64,000 nt of DNA from Planctomycetota bacterium (lineage in GTDB: Bacteria; Planctomycetota; Brocadiia; SM23-32; JAKLEA01): positions 124,001-188,000 of the forward strand of contig JAKLEA010000001.1 in the NCBI GenBank assembly GCA_022711755.1. The letters run 5' to 3'. The notes under the pieces are model-generated. The model worked only from the letters and a program-made list of their open reading frames with translations, did no database searches and had not been told where the DNA came from. Position numbers and translations under genes: made by a program. Below, in pieces: positions 1 through 8,874 of this stretch (positions are counted from its first letter, which is position 1; every line of letters begins with the position of its first letter).

Positions 1-238
1 CCTGGCTCCGCAACTGCGTGTAGAGACTTTTCGCGGGATCGTGAAACTGTTCGCTCCAGTTGAAGTCCGGCAAACCGGAAAGCTCTGGGACCGGCGCGCC
101 GAAACAGATGGGCAGGTAATCCGCCTCGCGGTTGGCGAACGTCGCGGCCTGCCGGCGCCTGCCATCGGACAGCGCATGCGGGTTCACAGTTATTGCTTCA
201 CATACTCGTTCTAGCAGATCTGCAATATTATCAGGCAT
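1..238 (-). CDS. URO-D-like protein, N-terminal fragment (runs off left edge)
   Basis: The reverse strand is open for 79 codons from an ATG at 238 to the window edge. An AAGGA ribosome binding site lies about 7 bases before the ATG. The gene follows the DegT aminotransferase by 97 bases on the same strand, so it may be the last gene of that transcript. The visible part is an amphipathic N-terminus, then a stretch with NREADYLPICFG and later EQFHDPAKSLYTQL. This pattern, an aromatic/charged segment leading into a LPI strand and then a D-P-x-K-x-L helix, resembles the N-terminus of uroporphyrinogen-decarboxylase-fold proteins related to corrinoid methyltransferases. The catalytic part lies outside the window, so the family call is inference; the reading frame itself is well supported. 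Confidence 0.55.
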   Translation of the reverse strand, partial: MPDNIADLLERVCEAITVNPHALSDGRRRQAATFANREADYLPICFGAPVPELSGLPDFNWSEQFHDPAKSLYTQLRSQ

Positions 239-335
239 TGCGCAATTCCTTGCCTTGCGATGAACGGTTTCTTTTTATCTTACTGAGTATTCAGGACGCG
301 TTTGAAGCATGTCTTCACGGATTCAAGCAGAAAAC

Positions 336-1607
336 TCAGATCTGATCCAGGTTGGATAAAACCTTTCGGAAGGCTTCGGCATGCTGGTCAACGATCTTGG
401 GCATGTTGACCGAGAAACGCGGAGCCGAGATCAACCTGTCATTGATGTTTTCGGCAATCGGCAACGATCCGGGGCCAAGCCGTGTATCTCGTGATGCGAA
501 GGCGATTGAAGTCGGTTTGCCGTCGCCGTAGACGTCAAGTTCGTTCCACAGCGGGTGCAGGTGATGGCAGTAGTATGTGCCGGCTGAAGTCGGGCTGCCC
601 TCGGCGCTGATCGCTTCGCAGATTCGCTTTGCCGGGACCTTGCTGATGATCTCATCGCCCAGGATGATCCGCTCGCAATAACTTGAACCCACCGCGCAGC
701 GCTCGTCATCGAAGGGCCAATGCGGTTTGACGCCGGGTATGTCGCGCAGTTTGTTGTAGAAGCGCTCGCTTGCCGAAACGCCTTCGGCGCGTCTCGCATC
801 GAACTTTTTCAACTGGGCGCGGGCGATCGCGCTGGTCATCTGGTGCATGCGGAACTTGTGCCCGCCCCACGGCAGGCCGGCGTATTTCAGACGATTGGGG
901 TCCTGAACGCATGATGCTATGCGCTCATAGTGCCCGAAGCAGACGGCTTGCTCGTAGATATTGCGGTCGTTGGTGGTCAACACGCCGCCTTCGCCGGTGG
1001 CGAATGGCTTGCTAGACATGATTGACGCCGCGCCGACGTGGCCGATGCTCCCGACCTTCCTGTCGCGGAAGGTTGAGCCATGCGCGTGGGAGAAATCTTC
1101 AACGACCTTGATCCCCGTTCCATCAACCATGTCAATGATCGCGTCCATGTCTGCCGGGTAGCCGAACAGATGGACGACGATGATGGCCTTTGTCTTGGAC
1201 GTTATACGCTTGGCCACGTCCTTCGGATCGAGGCAGAGAGTGAACGGGTCAATGTCGCAGAAGACGGGCGTCGCTCCCAGGGAAAGCAACTGCGTGTGAG
1301 TGGCCCAGAAGGTATATGTGGGGGTGATGACCTCATCGCCGCGGCGTACGCCCGCGCCGTAGAGGGCGCAGTGAATGGCCGACGTGCCGTTGTTACAGGC
1401 TAGACAGAATTCCGTGCCTTCCCATTCGGCGAATTCCTTTTCGAACTTCTCTGTAACATCCGTGTTGGACATGCTGCGCGCTCGTAGAACTTCCAGCACG
1501 GCATTTTCGTCCTCTTTTGTGAGGATCGGCCAATCGAACAATTCCGGGGCCTGTTTTGAAACGGCGGGTTTGCCGCCATGGATTGCCAGTGTAGTCTTTG
1601 TCGTCAC
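336..1607 (-). CDS. DegT/DnrJ/EryC1/StrS-family PLP aminotransferase
   Basis: This is a fold-type I PLP enzyme of the sugar aminotransferase family, which usually makes amino-sugars for surface polysaccharide or antibiotic glycosides. I chose the GTG at 1607: AGGAG sits 7 bases before it, while a GTG six codons further upstream has no ribosome site. The protein is 423 residues. It shows the N-terminal GGKPAV entry, an ACNNGTSAIH cofactor-phosphate loop, VVEDFSHAHG carrying the Asp that contacts the pyridine nitrogen (about residue 171), and SSKPFATGEGG with the Schiff-base Lys (about residue 200). Length and motif order are normal for the family. The substrate sugar cannot be told. The gene lies 67 bases downstream of the exported TPR protein and upstream of the URO-D-like fragment, neither of which points to a pathway. 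Confidence 0.9.
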   Translation of the reverse strand: MTTKTTLAIHGGKPAVSKQAPELFDWPILTKEDENAVLEVLRARSMSNTDVTEKFEKEFAEWEGTEFCLACNNGTSAIHCALYGAGVRRGDEVITPTYTFWATHTQLLSLGATPVFCDIDPFTLCLDPKDVAKRITSKTKAIIVVHLFGYPADMDAIIDMVDGTGIKVVEDFSHAHGSTFRDRKVGSIGHVGAASIMSSKPFATGEGGVLTTNDRNIYEQAVCFGHYERIASCVQDPNRLKYAGLPWGGHKFRMHQMTSAIARAQLKKFDARRAEGVSASERFYNKLRDIPGVKPHWPFDDERCAVGSSYCERIILGDEIISKVPAKRICEAISAEGSPTSAGTYYCHHLHPLWNELDVYGDGKPTSIAFASRDTRLGPGSLPIAENINDRLISAPRFSVNMPKIVDQHAEAFRKVLSNLDQI

Positions 1608-1674
1608 TTGTCTGCTCCTGAACACAACTCAACTGAAAGCGTTCTCAACTTTACCGTACAAATCTGTTCTCAAG

Positions 1675-2646
1675 CTACTTCCAGATAGCGAGCGGACGCA
1701 ACCATCCTTCCGGTGTTCGCGTATAGCGCCCATCAAGCCTGCAAAGATCAAAATAGGTGTGTCTGAATTCGAGGTCCAATTGCATTGCTTTGACAAGGTG
1801 CTTCTTGTTCAAAATCATATCGCCCTTGTTGAAGGCGGCGTCGGCGATGATTTTATGCGCGAAGCCAATTTCCGGATACAATTCCACGTATCGTTCTCCC
1901 ATCTCAATGGTCTTTTCAATTTCTCCCGAAACATAATAGGCATCAATGAGCATGAGTAACGCCAATGGCTGATCAGGCGTTATTTTCAAAGATTCTTTGT
2001 AAAATCGGATGGACTCTTCATACTTTTTTTTCGCGAAAGCGTTCTCGGCCTTCAAATACAAATCCCGAGCAGCGCCGGTGGGAGCCTTAGGATATCTCGT
2101 GCGCAGCAGTGAAGCAAAAATCGGTGAAGGAGCAAGCGTCCTTACTGATCCCTTCTCGATTTCAATTGGCGGCAGGGGATTGTCTGAAAGCTTGTGCGGT
2201 TCATCCGATGTCACAAATACCTTGTTCTCTACGGTGGTCTTATATGAGCATATTCTCTCAGAATAGCCCTGTGCCGCTACAACAAAAGCTATTGTTTTCA
2301 ACTCTTGCTTATCCGAAAGGACTCCGTAGATTGCGTCATGTCGCCATACAGTGGTGAATTCGCCGTTATCATCCGCCATCAGGAAAAGATATCTGTTGGC
2401 TGCTTCTCTGCTAAAAACTCGATTTGAAGCATCGGAGTCGTAATCCGGCACTTCATCTTTGTATTTACGCGGAGGTTTGAAGAAATCGGATTCTGTTTCT
2501 GCGATGTAGATTGCCGCTCGCGGTACGGGTTTGCCGGATTCATTGTCCACAACGTGTCCTGAGAACTTGGCGTAATCCGTTCTGTACAAGGTCGCGGCGC
2601 TTGCACTACCGTATGCAAGCACGACGGTGGTCAGCAGAAATATCAT
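1675..2646 (-). CDS. Exported protein with carboxypeptidase-regulatory-like and TPR domains
   Basis: A 323-residue protein begins with a hydrophobic signal peptide ending in a SASA cleavage site near residue 18. Residues about 28-60 (SGHVVDNESGKPVPRAAIYI) match the beta-sandwich of carboxypeptidase-regulatory-like domains. From about residue 200 there are tetratricopeptide-like helices (AFAKKKYEESIRFYKESLKI, then another pair), so it is probably a periplasmic scaffold with no enzyme activity. The ATG at 2646 lacks a clear Shine-Dalgarno, and a codon or two further upstream could also start. By eye the gene is more AT-rich than its neighbours. No specific function can be given. Confidence 0.75.
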   Translation of the reverse strand: MIFLLTTVVLAYGSASAATLYRTDYAKFSGHVVDNESGKPVPRAAIYIAETESDFFKPPRKYKDEVPDYDSDASNRVFSREAANRYLFLMADDNGEFTTVWRHDAIYGVLSDKQELKTIAFVVAAQGYSERICSYKTTVENKVFVTSDEPHKLSDNPLPPIEIEKGSVRTLAPSPIFASLLRTRYPKAPTGAARDLYLKAENAFAKKKYEESIRFYKESLKITPDQPLALLMLIDAYYVSGEIEKTIEMGERYVELYPEIGFAHKIIADAAFNKGDMILNKKHLVKAMQLDLEFRHTYFDLCRLDGRYTRTPEGWLRPLAIWK

Positions 2647-2772
2647 CCGCGAGAGGAAAGTTCTAATGGCGTCCGTCTCCGATGAATTATCAAATCAAGC
2701 CGGGATTCACTAATTTTCCCGGCTGAGAAAACTTGTACTCTAACCGTCCTGGATGATTCAAGCGAACGAGGG

Positions 2773-5685
2773 TTATTTCTCGCCTTCCGCCTTTGGCTGC
2801 TCAGCCTCGTCCGCGGGCTTGGCCGCTTGGGCCTTCGGCGGGGCGGACGGCGTCACGTTCATTTTGAAGGTCTTGATTTCAAACTTTCCGATCTTGAACT
2901 TCAACTCCCCGTTGGCGCATGCCGCGTCGGCCGTCTTGTCCTCGAGTAGGTCGGCTTCCACTACCGAGTTGACGGGGAAGTTCAGTTTGAGGGTGACTTC
3001 GGTCTCAGGCGCGCCGTCGCATTCGTAGACGCGCAGAACATAATCGTCTCCCTTGTGCGCCTTCTTGAACGCCGAGACGATCACGTTCGGCTTGTCTACT
3101 GACAGGAGGGACGTGATGACTTCCGGTTGTTCGGTCAACGGCGGAACGGCAACACCAATCGGCGTAGGCCCTTTAGCATAGGCAAGAGCGGGAGAGTTGA
3201 AGTCAATGCCCCTGTGGGCTGACTCGCTTGCTTTCCATTCCGGGCCGTGAGACCAGAGGGCGTATCCAGTCGCATGGATTCCCATATCAGCAACCGGATC
3301 CGGCGCAACCGAGCTTCGCAACAGTGTGATGCCAATGTCGCTGCCCTTGGCGTCATGGCCGTAGCGGGAATCGTTCAGAATGCTCACGCCGCCCTTCGGG
3401 CCGGTGATATCAACCCATTTCTGGGCTGGCACTTCACTGCCGTCGTTGGCTGACTTTATCCAGCCGTAGGGGATTTCTCGAACAAACTGGACCGTGGAAT
3501 CTCCAGCCGCCGCCGGGGCGGCGGTATCTTCCGGCTTCTTGACGGTGACGGTGATCTCGGCGCCCTTTTCCTGGGCAGGCTTGGCATCAGCCGTTGGCGC
3601 GGGCTTTGGTTCGGCTTTCGCCGCAGGTTGCGCAGCGGTCCCGCCAACTTCAACCGGAAAGCGGACCTTCAGCGTCTTTGCCCGCTCGCGCCATTCCGTC
3701 TGATTCGAGAACTCGACGATGTCAAGATGCTCGTAAAGCGATATCCGCTGTTCAATGCGCGACTGGCCGTAGTTGTAACCGACTTGTATTGTGGCTCTGA
3801 CCGGGCCATTTTCAACCATCTTGACGTAGGCCGGTTTGCCGAGGGGCTTGCCTTCGCCAGCCTTAATCTCCCATGCGCTGTATCCGCTGTCATCATCAGG
3901 ATATACCTTTATGACGTTGACTTCTTCGCCTTTCAGGACAAGCTCCCTGTTATTCTTTTTGTCCAGAATGCTTGAGATCCCACCTGTCTGGGGATTAACC
4001 GTGACGGTGTAGTAGGCGTTCTCAAGGCTATTCTCTGTGGCCTTCAAGGTTGCGCCTTCTGAGGTCTTCTGTGGGGCCGGAACCTCCCAGAGAGTGTTCT
4101 TTTCGCGGTAGGATTTATTTATGATCTCATGAGGCGGAACCCTGAGCTGGCCGCCGCTGAGGGATGTCTTCTCTCCGACCAAGCCGTTGATCCTGTAGAA
4201 GCGGATGCCCATCGGGGGAAGGTTTTTCACGGCAAAAATGCAGCGACGGCGATTAAGCGACTTGTAGACGCTCATTGTGTTCAGGAACTGGCCCTTGATG
4301 GATTCCGTGTCCGGACCGCCCACAGGCTCAAGAGTCACGCCAGTCGGCTTGTTCTTTCCCTTAAAGTCAATTACCGCTTCAACCGCCGCATCACGAGTCC
4401 ATGGGCAGGGATTGAAAACAACCATGAGAGACTGTGCCATCGGCAACTGACGGCCTTCTGCGACAGGTTTGAAGGCTTTGATAATCGCGGAATCCGCAGT
4501 CTCCTCAACTTCAGAGTAAAGTTTGTGAACATCGGGGTAGACTTTGTTGACGCATGTTCCAGGCAGAATGTCATGGAACTGATTGAACATTGTCTTTTCC
4601 CATGCCGACTTGAGTTCGTCAGTCGGGAAGGCAGCGCCGTATGCGATTGAAGAGAGAGCGGAGAGGCGCTCGGCGATATCGAGAAGTTGCTCACTCATCC
4701 GGTTGCGTCGTTTCACTTCGGCCTGGGAGCTGAAACAACCCCGGAAGACATAATTCAACTCGTCATCAATTACCGGTATGTCTTTTGTGGCTTCAACCAT
4801 CTTCTGCATGGCTTCATCAGCGCGGCTGAGAACCGGCTTGGGCAATTTCGCCTTCTTTAGCATCGGCATGCCGGCCATGTTTATATACATCATCTCATCG
4901 TCGCTGGGGCCGCCGCCGTGGTCTCCCTCGCCGAATCCGACTGCGAGGCAGTCCAGTCCCATTTTTTCAAAGGTCTCCTTGAACTTTTCCTTGCCTGACG
5001 CGACATCCTTGATGTCCTTTGCCATGTCGAGAAAGCTCAATAGCACACCCACGTCATAAGAATGGATTTTTGAGCCATCAGGACCCTGCCAGTCGAAGAC
5101 CAGTTTATTCTTCCCACAGCGGGAGAATGCGTGATACTTCAGATGAGCTTTTGAGTATATCTGGGGCATGGTCCATGGGTGTCCGAAGGTGTCCGGCGCC
5201 CATGCTACCAGCGCCTCCTTGCCGAATTTGTCGCGGTAGTAATGCTGCCCGTGTAACAGTTGGCGCACGGTGGCCTCGCCACCGGAGAGATTCAGATCGT
5301 TCTCCACCCATGCTCCGCCGACGATGTCCCAACGACCGTCCTTTACCAACTTCTGAAGGCGCGCGAAGAACTCCGGTTCAGCTTGCTCCAAATATTGATA
5401 CAGCGCCGCCTGGCTCTGGCTGTATCTCAAAGTCGGAGTTCTCTCGCAACGAATGATGTTCTGAGAGAAAGTGTACCGTACAACATCCTGCGTCTCCCAC
5501 CACCGCCATCTCCACGCGACGTCAATATGGGACTGAAGAATGAAATATATTGTGTAATTCGAAAGGTCTGGACCTTTCTCCAATTCCGACGTGTCGAAAC
5601 TCAACTGCGCGAAAAGAGAACTTGCAAGAGTCGACAACGCAGCAACAACGAAAAAAAGAAAAGACCGTAGTTTCCATCGGTACAT
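2773..5685 (-). CDS. Secreted alpha-mannosidase, glycoside hydrolase family 38
   Basis: The 970-residue protein starts with a signal peptide (hydrophobic run to about residue 26) and then a GH38 catalytic domain. HIDVAW at 53-58 supplies zinc ligands and APDTFGHPW places the nucleophile Asp at residue 165. The usual helical and C-terminal beta-sandwich regions of GH38 follow, so the length fits the family. An Ala/Pro/Lys-rich low-complexity stretch near residues 680-725 interrupts the C-terminal sandwich, and a second Ala/Pro/Lys/Glu tail ends the protein; both look like linkers or surface tethers. AGGAG lies 8 bases before the ATG, and a sigma-70-like promoter is visible upstream (5748-5777). 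It should trim mannose from glycans outside the cytoplasm, unlike the many cytosolic bacterial GH38 enzymes. Confidence 0.92.
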   Translation of the reverse strand: MYRWKLRSFLFFVVAALSTLASSLFAQLSFDTSELEKGPDLSNYTIYFILQSHIDVAWRWRWWETQDVVRYTFSQNIIRCERTPTLRYSQSQAALYQYLEQAEPEFFARLQKLVKDGRWDIVGGAWVENDLNLSGGEATVRQLLHGQHYYRDKFGKEALVAWAPDTFGHPWTMPQIYSKAHLKYHAFSRCGKNKLVFDWQGPDGSKIHSYDVGVLLSFLDMAKDIKDVASGKEKFKETFEKMGLDCLAVGFGEGDHGGGPSDDEMMYINMAGMPMLKKAKLPKPVLSRADEAMQKMVEATKDIPVIDDELNYVFRGCFSSQAEVKRRNRMSEQLLDIAERLSALSSIAYGAAFPTDELKSAWEKTMFNQFHDILPGTCVNKVYPDVHKLYSEVEETADSAIIKAFKPVAEGRQLPMAQSLMVVFNPCPWTRDAAVEAVIDFKGKNKPTGVTLEPVGGPDTESIKGQFLNTMSVYKSLNRRRCIFAVKNLPPMGIRFYRINGLVGEKTSLSGGQLRVPPHEIINKSYREKNTLWEVPAPQKTSEGATLKATENSLENAYYTVTVNPQTGGISSILDKKNNRELVLKGEEVNVIKVYPDDDSGYSAWEIKAGEGKPLGKPAYVKMVENGPVRATIQVGYNYGQSRIEQRISLYEHLDIVEFSNQTEWRERAKTLKVRFPVEVGGTAAQPAAKAEPKPAPTADAKPAQEKGAEITVTVKKPEDTAAPAAAGDSTVQFVREIPYGWIKSANDGSEVPAQKWVDITGPKGGVSILNDSRYGHDAKGSDIGITLLRSSVAPDPVADMGIHATGYALWSHGPEWKASESAHRGIDFNSPALAYAKGPTPIGVAVPPLTEQPEVITSLLSVDKPNVIVSAFKKAHKGDDYVLRVYECDGAPETEVTLKLNFPVNSVVEADLLEDKTADAACANGELKFKIGKFEIKTFKMNVTPSAPPKAQAAKPADEAEQPKAEGEK

Positions 5686-5747
5686 GAAATCGCTCCTACT
5701 GGAAAGAAAAACCGATGATGCATGTCCCCACTCTTAACGCTGCATGT

Positions 5748-5777
5748 AATTTAGTCTTCCGGGGGTATTCCAGTCAA
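5748..5777 (-). promoter_or_regulatory. Candidate sigma-70 promoter of the GH38 gene
   Basis: On the reverse strand TTGACT (5777-5772) and TAAATT (5753-5748) are 18 bases apart, giving a predicted leader of about 55 bases to the GH38 start. It is divergent from the candidate gatA promoter about 75 bases away. The call rests on sequence similarity only. Confidence 0.45.
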
Positions 5778-5852
5778 TGTTTCTTTGCAGTTTGAAATGA
5801 CATGCAGAACATTTCCGTCGCCGGCTCGCAATCGCTCCCGCGCATGTCTTCA

Positions 5853-5882
5853 TTGACTTCCACATCATGGAACCCCGATAGT
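5853..5882 (+). promoter_or_regulatory. Candidate sigma-70 promoter of gatA
   Basis: TTGACT at 5853-5858 and GATAGT at 5877-5882 have an 18-base spacer. The rest of the 313-base gap between GH38 and gatA (5686-5998) holds no convincing gene. Transcription would start near 5889, about 110 bases before the favoured gatA GTG. Confidence 0.38.
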
Positions 5883-5998
5883 CTTGTTTTGATTGATTCG
5901 ATCGGGTGAAAACGGCTACCATGTCTAACTGCGCCGATGGGCTTGTCGGCGCGTATGTCCGTGGACGTGATGATGCGCCGTCGGAGGAAACAGTAAAA

Positions 5999-7456
5999 GT
6001 GGAGCTTGCACAAAAAACGGCTTGCGAACTGAAACGGATGATCCAGACCGGCCAGGTTTCCTGCCGGGAAGTGATGACTTCCGTTCTTGATACGATTGAG
6101 AAACGCGAACCTGTGGTTCAGGCGTATTTGCGCGCGCTGGACAGGGCTGAGCTTCTGGCCCGCGCCGATGCGACGGACAAGAAGAATGCGCGCGGGGAAG
6201 ACATCGGCATCCTTGGCGGTCTGCCCATTGCAATAAAGGACAACATCTGCACAAAAGGCATAAGCACGACCTGCGCGTCGAAAATTCTCGGAAATTTTAT
6301 CCCTCCTTATGACGCGACCGTTGCGCAGAGGATTGCCGAGGCCGGCGGAATAGTAATCGGCAAGACGAACATGGACGAGTTCGCGATGGGTTCAAGCACG
6401 GAAAACTCCGGCATGAAGCTTACGCGCAATCCGCACGACCCGGAGCGAGTGCCCGGCGGCAGCAGCGGCGGTTCAGCAGCGGCAGTGGCGGCGCATGAAG
6501 CCGTCATGGCGCTTGGCTCGGATACTGGGGGATCAGTCAGGCAACCCGCCGCGCTCTGCGGCATCGTGGGAGTAAAACCTACGTATGGACGAGTCTCTCG
6601 TTTTGGCCTCATTGCATTCGGATCGTCGCTGGACCAGATCGGCCCGCTTACAAAGGACGTGAGCGACGCGGCGTTGCTCATGCAGGTAATATCGGGACAC
6701 GACCCGAAGGATTCAACCAGCATCAACGCGGATGTTCCTGACTTCATGGAATGCGCCGGAAACGACAGAAACCTGACCGTCGGTCTACCCAGAGAATTCT
6801 TCGGCGAAGGTCTGGACCCCGAAGTGGGGAAGAGCGTGAAGGATGCTGTCGGTCTTCTTGAAAAGGCGGGGTGTAAAGTCGTCGAGGTCAGCCTGCCGAA
6901 CGCCGGGTACTCTATAGCCGTCTACTATATATGCGCCTGCGCTGAGGCAAGCTCGAACCTCGCGCGTTACGACGGCTGCCATTACGGCTATCGCGCGGAG
7001 GGCGTGGACAATATTGTTGAAATGTATTGCCGCAGTCGCAGCGAGGGCTTCGGCCCGGAGGTCAAGCGCCGCATCATGCTCGGCACGTATGCGCTCAGTT
7101 CTGGCTATTATGACGCATATTATATGAAGGCCGCGAAGGTCAGAAAGCTGATCTCGCTCGACTATGAGGCCGCCTTTGCAAAGTGCGACGTTGTCATCCA
7201 TCCGACGACGCCGACACCCGCCTTTAAAATCGGCGACAAGACGGAAAATCCATTGGCGATGTATCTCTGCGACATATATACGGTCACGGCCAACCTTGCC
7301 GGCATCCCAGCCATCAGCCTTCCATGCGGACGTACGTCTTCCGGATTGCCGATCGGCCTTCACATAGCCGCCGCGCACATGGGAGAGAAAACAATGTTCG
7401 AGGCGGCGGGGAAGGTTGAGAGATTGCTGGCTGAGGCGGGCAAGTGGAAGTTGTAG
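5999..7456 (+). CDS. gatA: Asp-tRNA(Asn)/Glu-tRNA(Gln) amidotransferase subunit A
   Basis: GatA hydrolyses glutamine and passes ammonia to GatB for transamidation of mischarged Glu-tRNA(Gln) or Asp-tRNA(Asn). The open frame extends up to a GTG at 5906, but I place the start at the GTG at 5999, which follows GGAGG at 5983-5987. This gives 485 residues and the canonical N-terminus (TACELKRMI). With this start the amidase triad is Lys80 (PIAIKDN), cis-Ser155 (GGSSGGS) and Ser179 (TGGSVRQP), within one residue of the numbering known for Staphylococcus GatA, which supports the choice. gatB and gatC are not adjacent: upstream is the divergent GH38 gene and downstream a convergent ceramidase-like gene. 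The GatA-specific sequence is stronger than for generic amidases. Confidence 0.9.
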   Translation: MELAQKTACELKRMIQTGQVSCREVMTSVLDTIEKREPVVQAYLRALDRAELLARADATDKKNARGEDIGILGGLPIAIKDNICTKGISTTCASKILGNFIPPYDATVAQRIAEAGGIVIGKTNMDEFAMGSSTENSGMKLTRNPHDPERVPGGSSGGSAAAVAAHEAVMALGSDTGGSVRQPAALCGIVGVKPTYGRVSRFGLIAFGSSLDQIGPLTKDVSDAALLMQVISGHDPKDSTSINADVPDFMECAGNDRNLTVGLPREFFGEGLDPEVGKSVKDAVGLLEKAGCKVVEVSLPNAGYSIAVYYICACAEASSNLARYDGCHYGYRAEGVDNIVEMYCRSRSEGFGPEVKRRIMLGTYALSSGYYDAYYMKAAKVRKLISLDYEAAFAKCDVVIHPTTPTPAFKIGDKTENPLAMYLCDIYTVTANLAGIPAISLPCGRTSSGLPIGLHIAAAHMGEKTMFEAAGKVERLLAEAGKWKL

Positions 7457-7522
7457 GCGGACATTGACCTCGCGGCTTCAAACGCCAACCTGTGGTTGCC
7501 GGTACGAATTACCTCACATTGA

Positions 7523-8818
7523 TTACGGCTTCATCTTATCCGAGTTCTCGATTGCGACCTTGACCATTGTCTCGCCCAGCGTCTCGCCGTAGAAGCTCAC
7601 GCTGGCCTCGTATCCGCCCTTGCGATATTCCTCTGCGGAGATGATGTAGCTCACCCATTCGTCCGCCAACCCGCCGATGACGACGTTCTGAGCGCCGGTC
7701 TTTGCGGCAACTTCGGTCTTGATCCGTTTGCCGAGAGCGCCCGCCATTTCGCCGGGGATGCCGACTATGATCAGGCTGCCGAGCCTAACATAGCTTAAGT
7801 GGCTCGCTTTCGGGATCAGGAGTTCGATGAGTTGGCTGACGCCTTCCTCGGTCATTCCGTATTCGGATCCGCCCGTCTGCATGAAATCCTTGTGCCATGT
7901 CCGCTCAGGCAGTTTGATTTCCCGTGAATCAACGGCAAAGGCGACATTGTCTTCGGGTTTCGTTTTCAGCCACTGGTCATGGACTATGAGGCCGATTTCG
8001 CGCCCGTAGCGTTCGGCGGCTTCCCAGCGCCCGCCGGAATTCGCGCGCGGGGTGGGGGACTGGTCGCCCTCGGCTCCGTTGTAGAACATGACTGTGGCGC
8101 CCTGGCCGATCATGGCTTCCACCGTGCGCTGCATGTGCCCCGGCCAGTCGCCGGAGAACATCATGTCGCCGTCGTCCATGAACGTGGCGTGCGCGGTCCA
8201 GTTCACGAGGACGGCCAGGGGCTTGCCGGCGGCGTCAACGCGCGTGACGGTCAGGTCGGGGTCTGCGAAGGCATTGCCGCGACGGTTCCTGTTCCACCCG
8301 GTCAATTCCAGGCGGCTTGTGCCGATTGTGACTGGCGCGAGTTCGCGGGCGGCGTCCCGGATGACCTTTGCGAAGTTGGCGACTGTCAGGTCATAGAGTT
8401 CCTTATGGAACACACCGAGCTGGGGGATGCCGAGCGTATTTCGCGTGTTGAGGGCCATCATTTCGATGCTCGTGTGCGAGTGGCTGGGCAAGAGCATGAC
8501 GCGGTCGGCGGTCCAGCCTTCGTCGGCGAGTTTCTCCACGACGGCGGATTCGAAGTTGGGCGGGAAGCCCAGAATGTCGGCGGTCACGATGGCGTATCGG
8601 GATTTGCCGTCGGAGACGACGAGGCACTTGGCCCAGACGCGGTCGTGGACGCCCGTCGCTGGCTTGTTCATCCTCGCGCCGTAACCGCCGAGTGTCGCGT
8701 TCATCTCAAGCGGGGGGGTGATTTCAATTCGCGCAACGCCGGCCCTGAGTTCGGCGGCAATGGCAGTTGCGGAGAACGGGACGGCAAGCAAAGCGCAGAG
8801 GAGGCAGAAATCTTTCAT
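7523..8818 (-). CDS. Exported neutral/alkaline ceramidase-domain hydrolase
   Basis: The 431-residue protein has a signal peptide (about 1-21) and then the N-terminal domain of the neutral/alkaline non-lysosomal ceramidase family: AGVARIEITPP, LGGYGAR, a metal-binding SHSHTS near residue 112, HATFM, and FYNGAEGDQSP. The short C-terminal immunoglobulin-like domain of true ceramidases is absent, as in many environmental relatives whose substrate is unknown. It would act in the periplasm or outside on an amide or ester bond, and amidase activity on sphingolipids is only one option. It lies 56 bases after the M48 protease gene on the same strand, so it may be the third gene of a wecB-led transcript. 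Confidence 0.82.
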   Translation of the reverse strand: MKDFCLLCALLAVPFSATAIAAELRAGVARIEITPPLEMNATLGGYGARMNKPATGVHDRVWAKCLVVSDGKSRYAIVTADILGFPPNFESAVVEKLADEGWTADRVMLLPSHSHTSIEMMALNTRNTLGIPQLGVFHKELYDLTVANFAKVIRDAARELAPVTIGTSRLELTGWNRNRRGNAFADPDLTVTRVDAAGKPLAVLVNWTAHATFMDDGDMMFSGDWPGHMQRTVEAMIGQGATVMFYNGAEGDQSPTPRANSGGRWEAAERYGREIGLIVHDQWLKTKPEDNVAFAVDSREIKLPERTWHKDFMQTGGSEYGMTEEGVSQLIELLIPKASHLSYVRLGSLIIVGIPGEMAGALGKRIKTEVAAKTGAQNVVIGGLADEWVSYIISAEEYRKGGYEASVSFYGETLGETMVKVAIENSDKMKP

Positions 8819-8874
8819 GGTTCAATCCTTCGCCAAAAGACTGCCTGTGATACACTGGGACGCTGGCCAATAGA

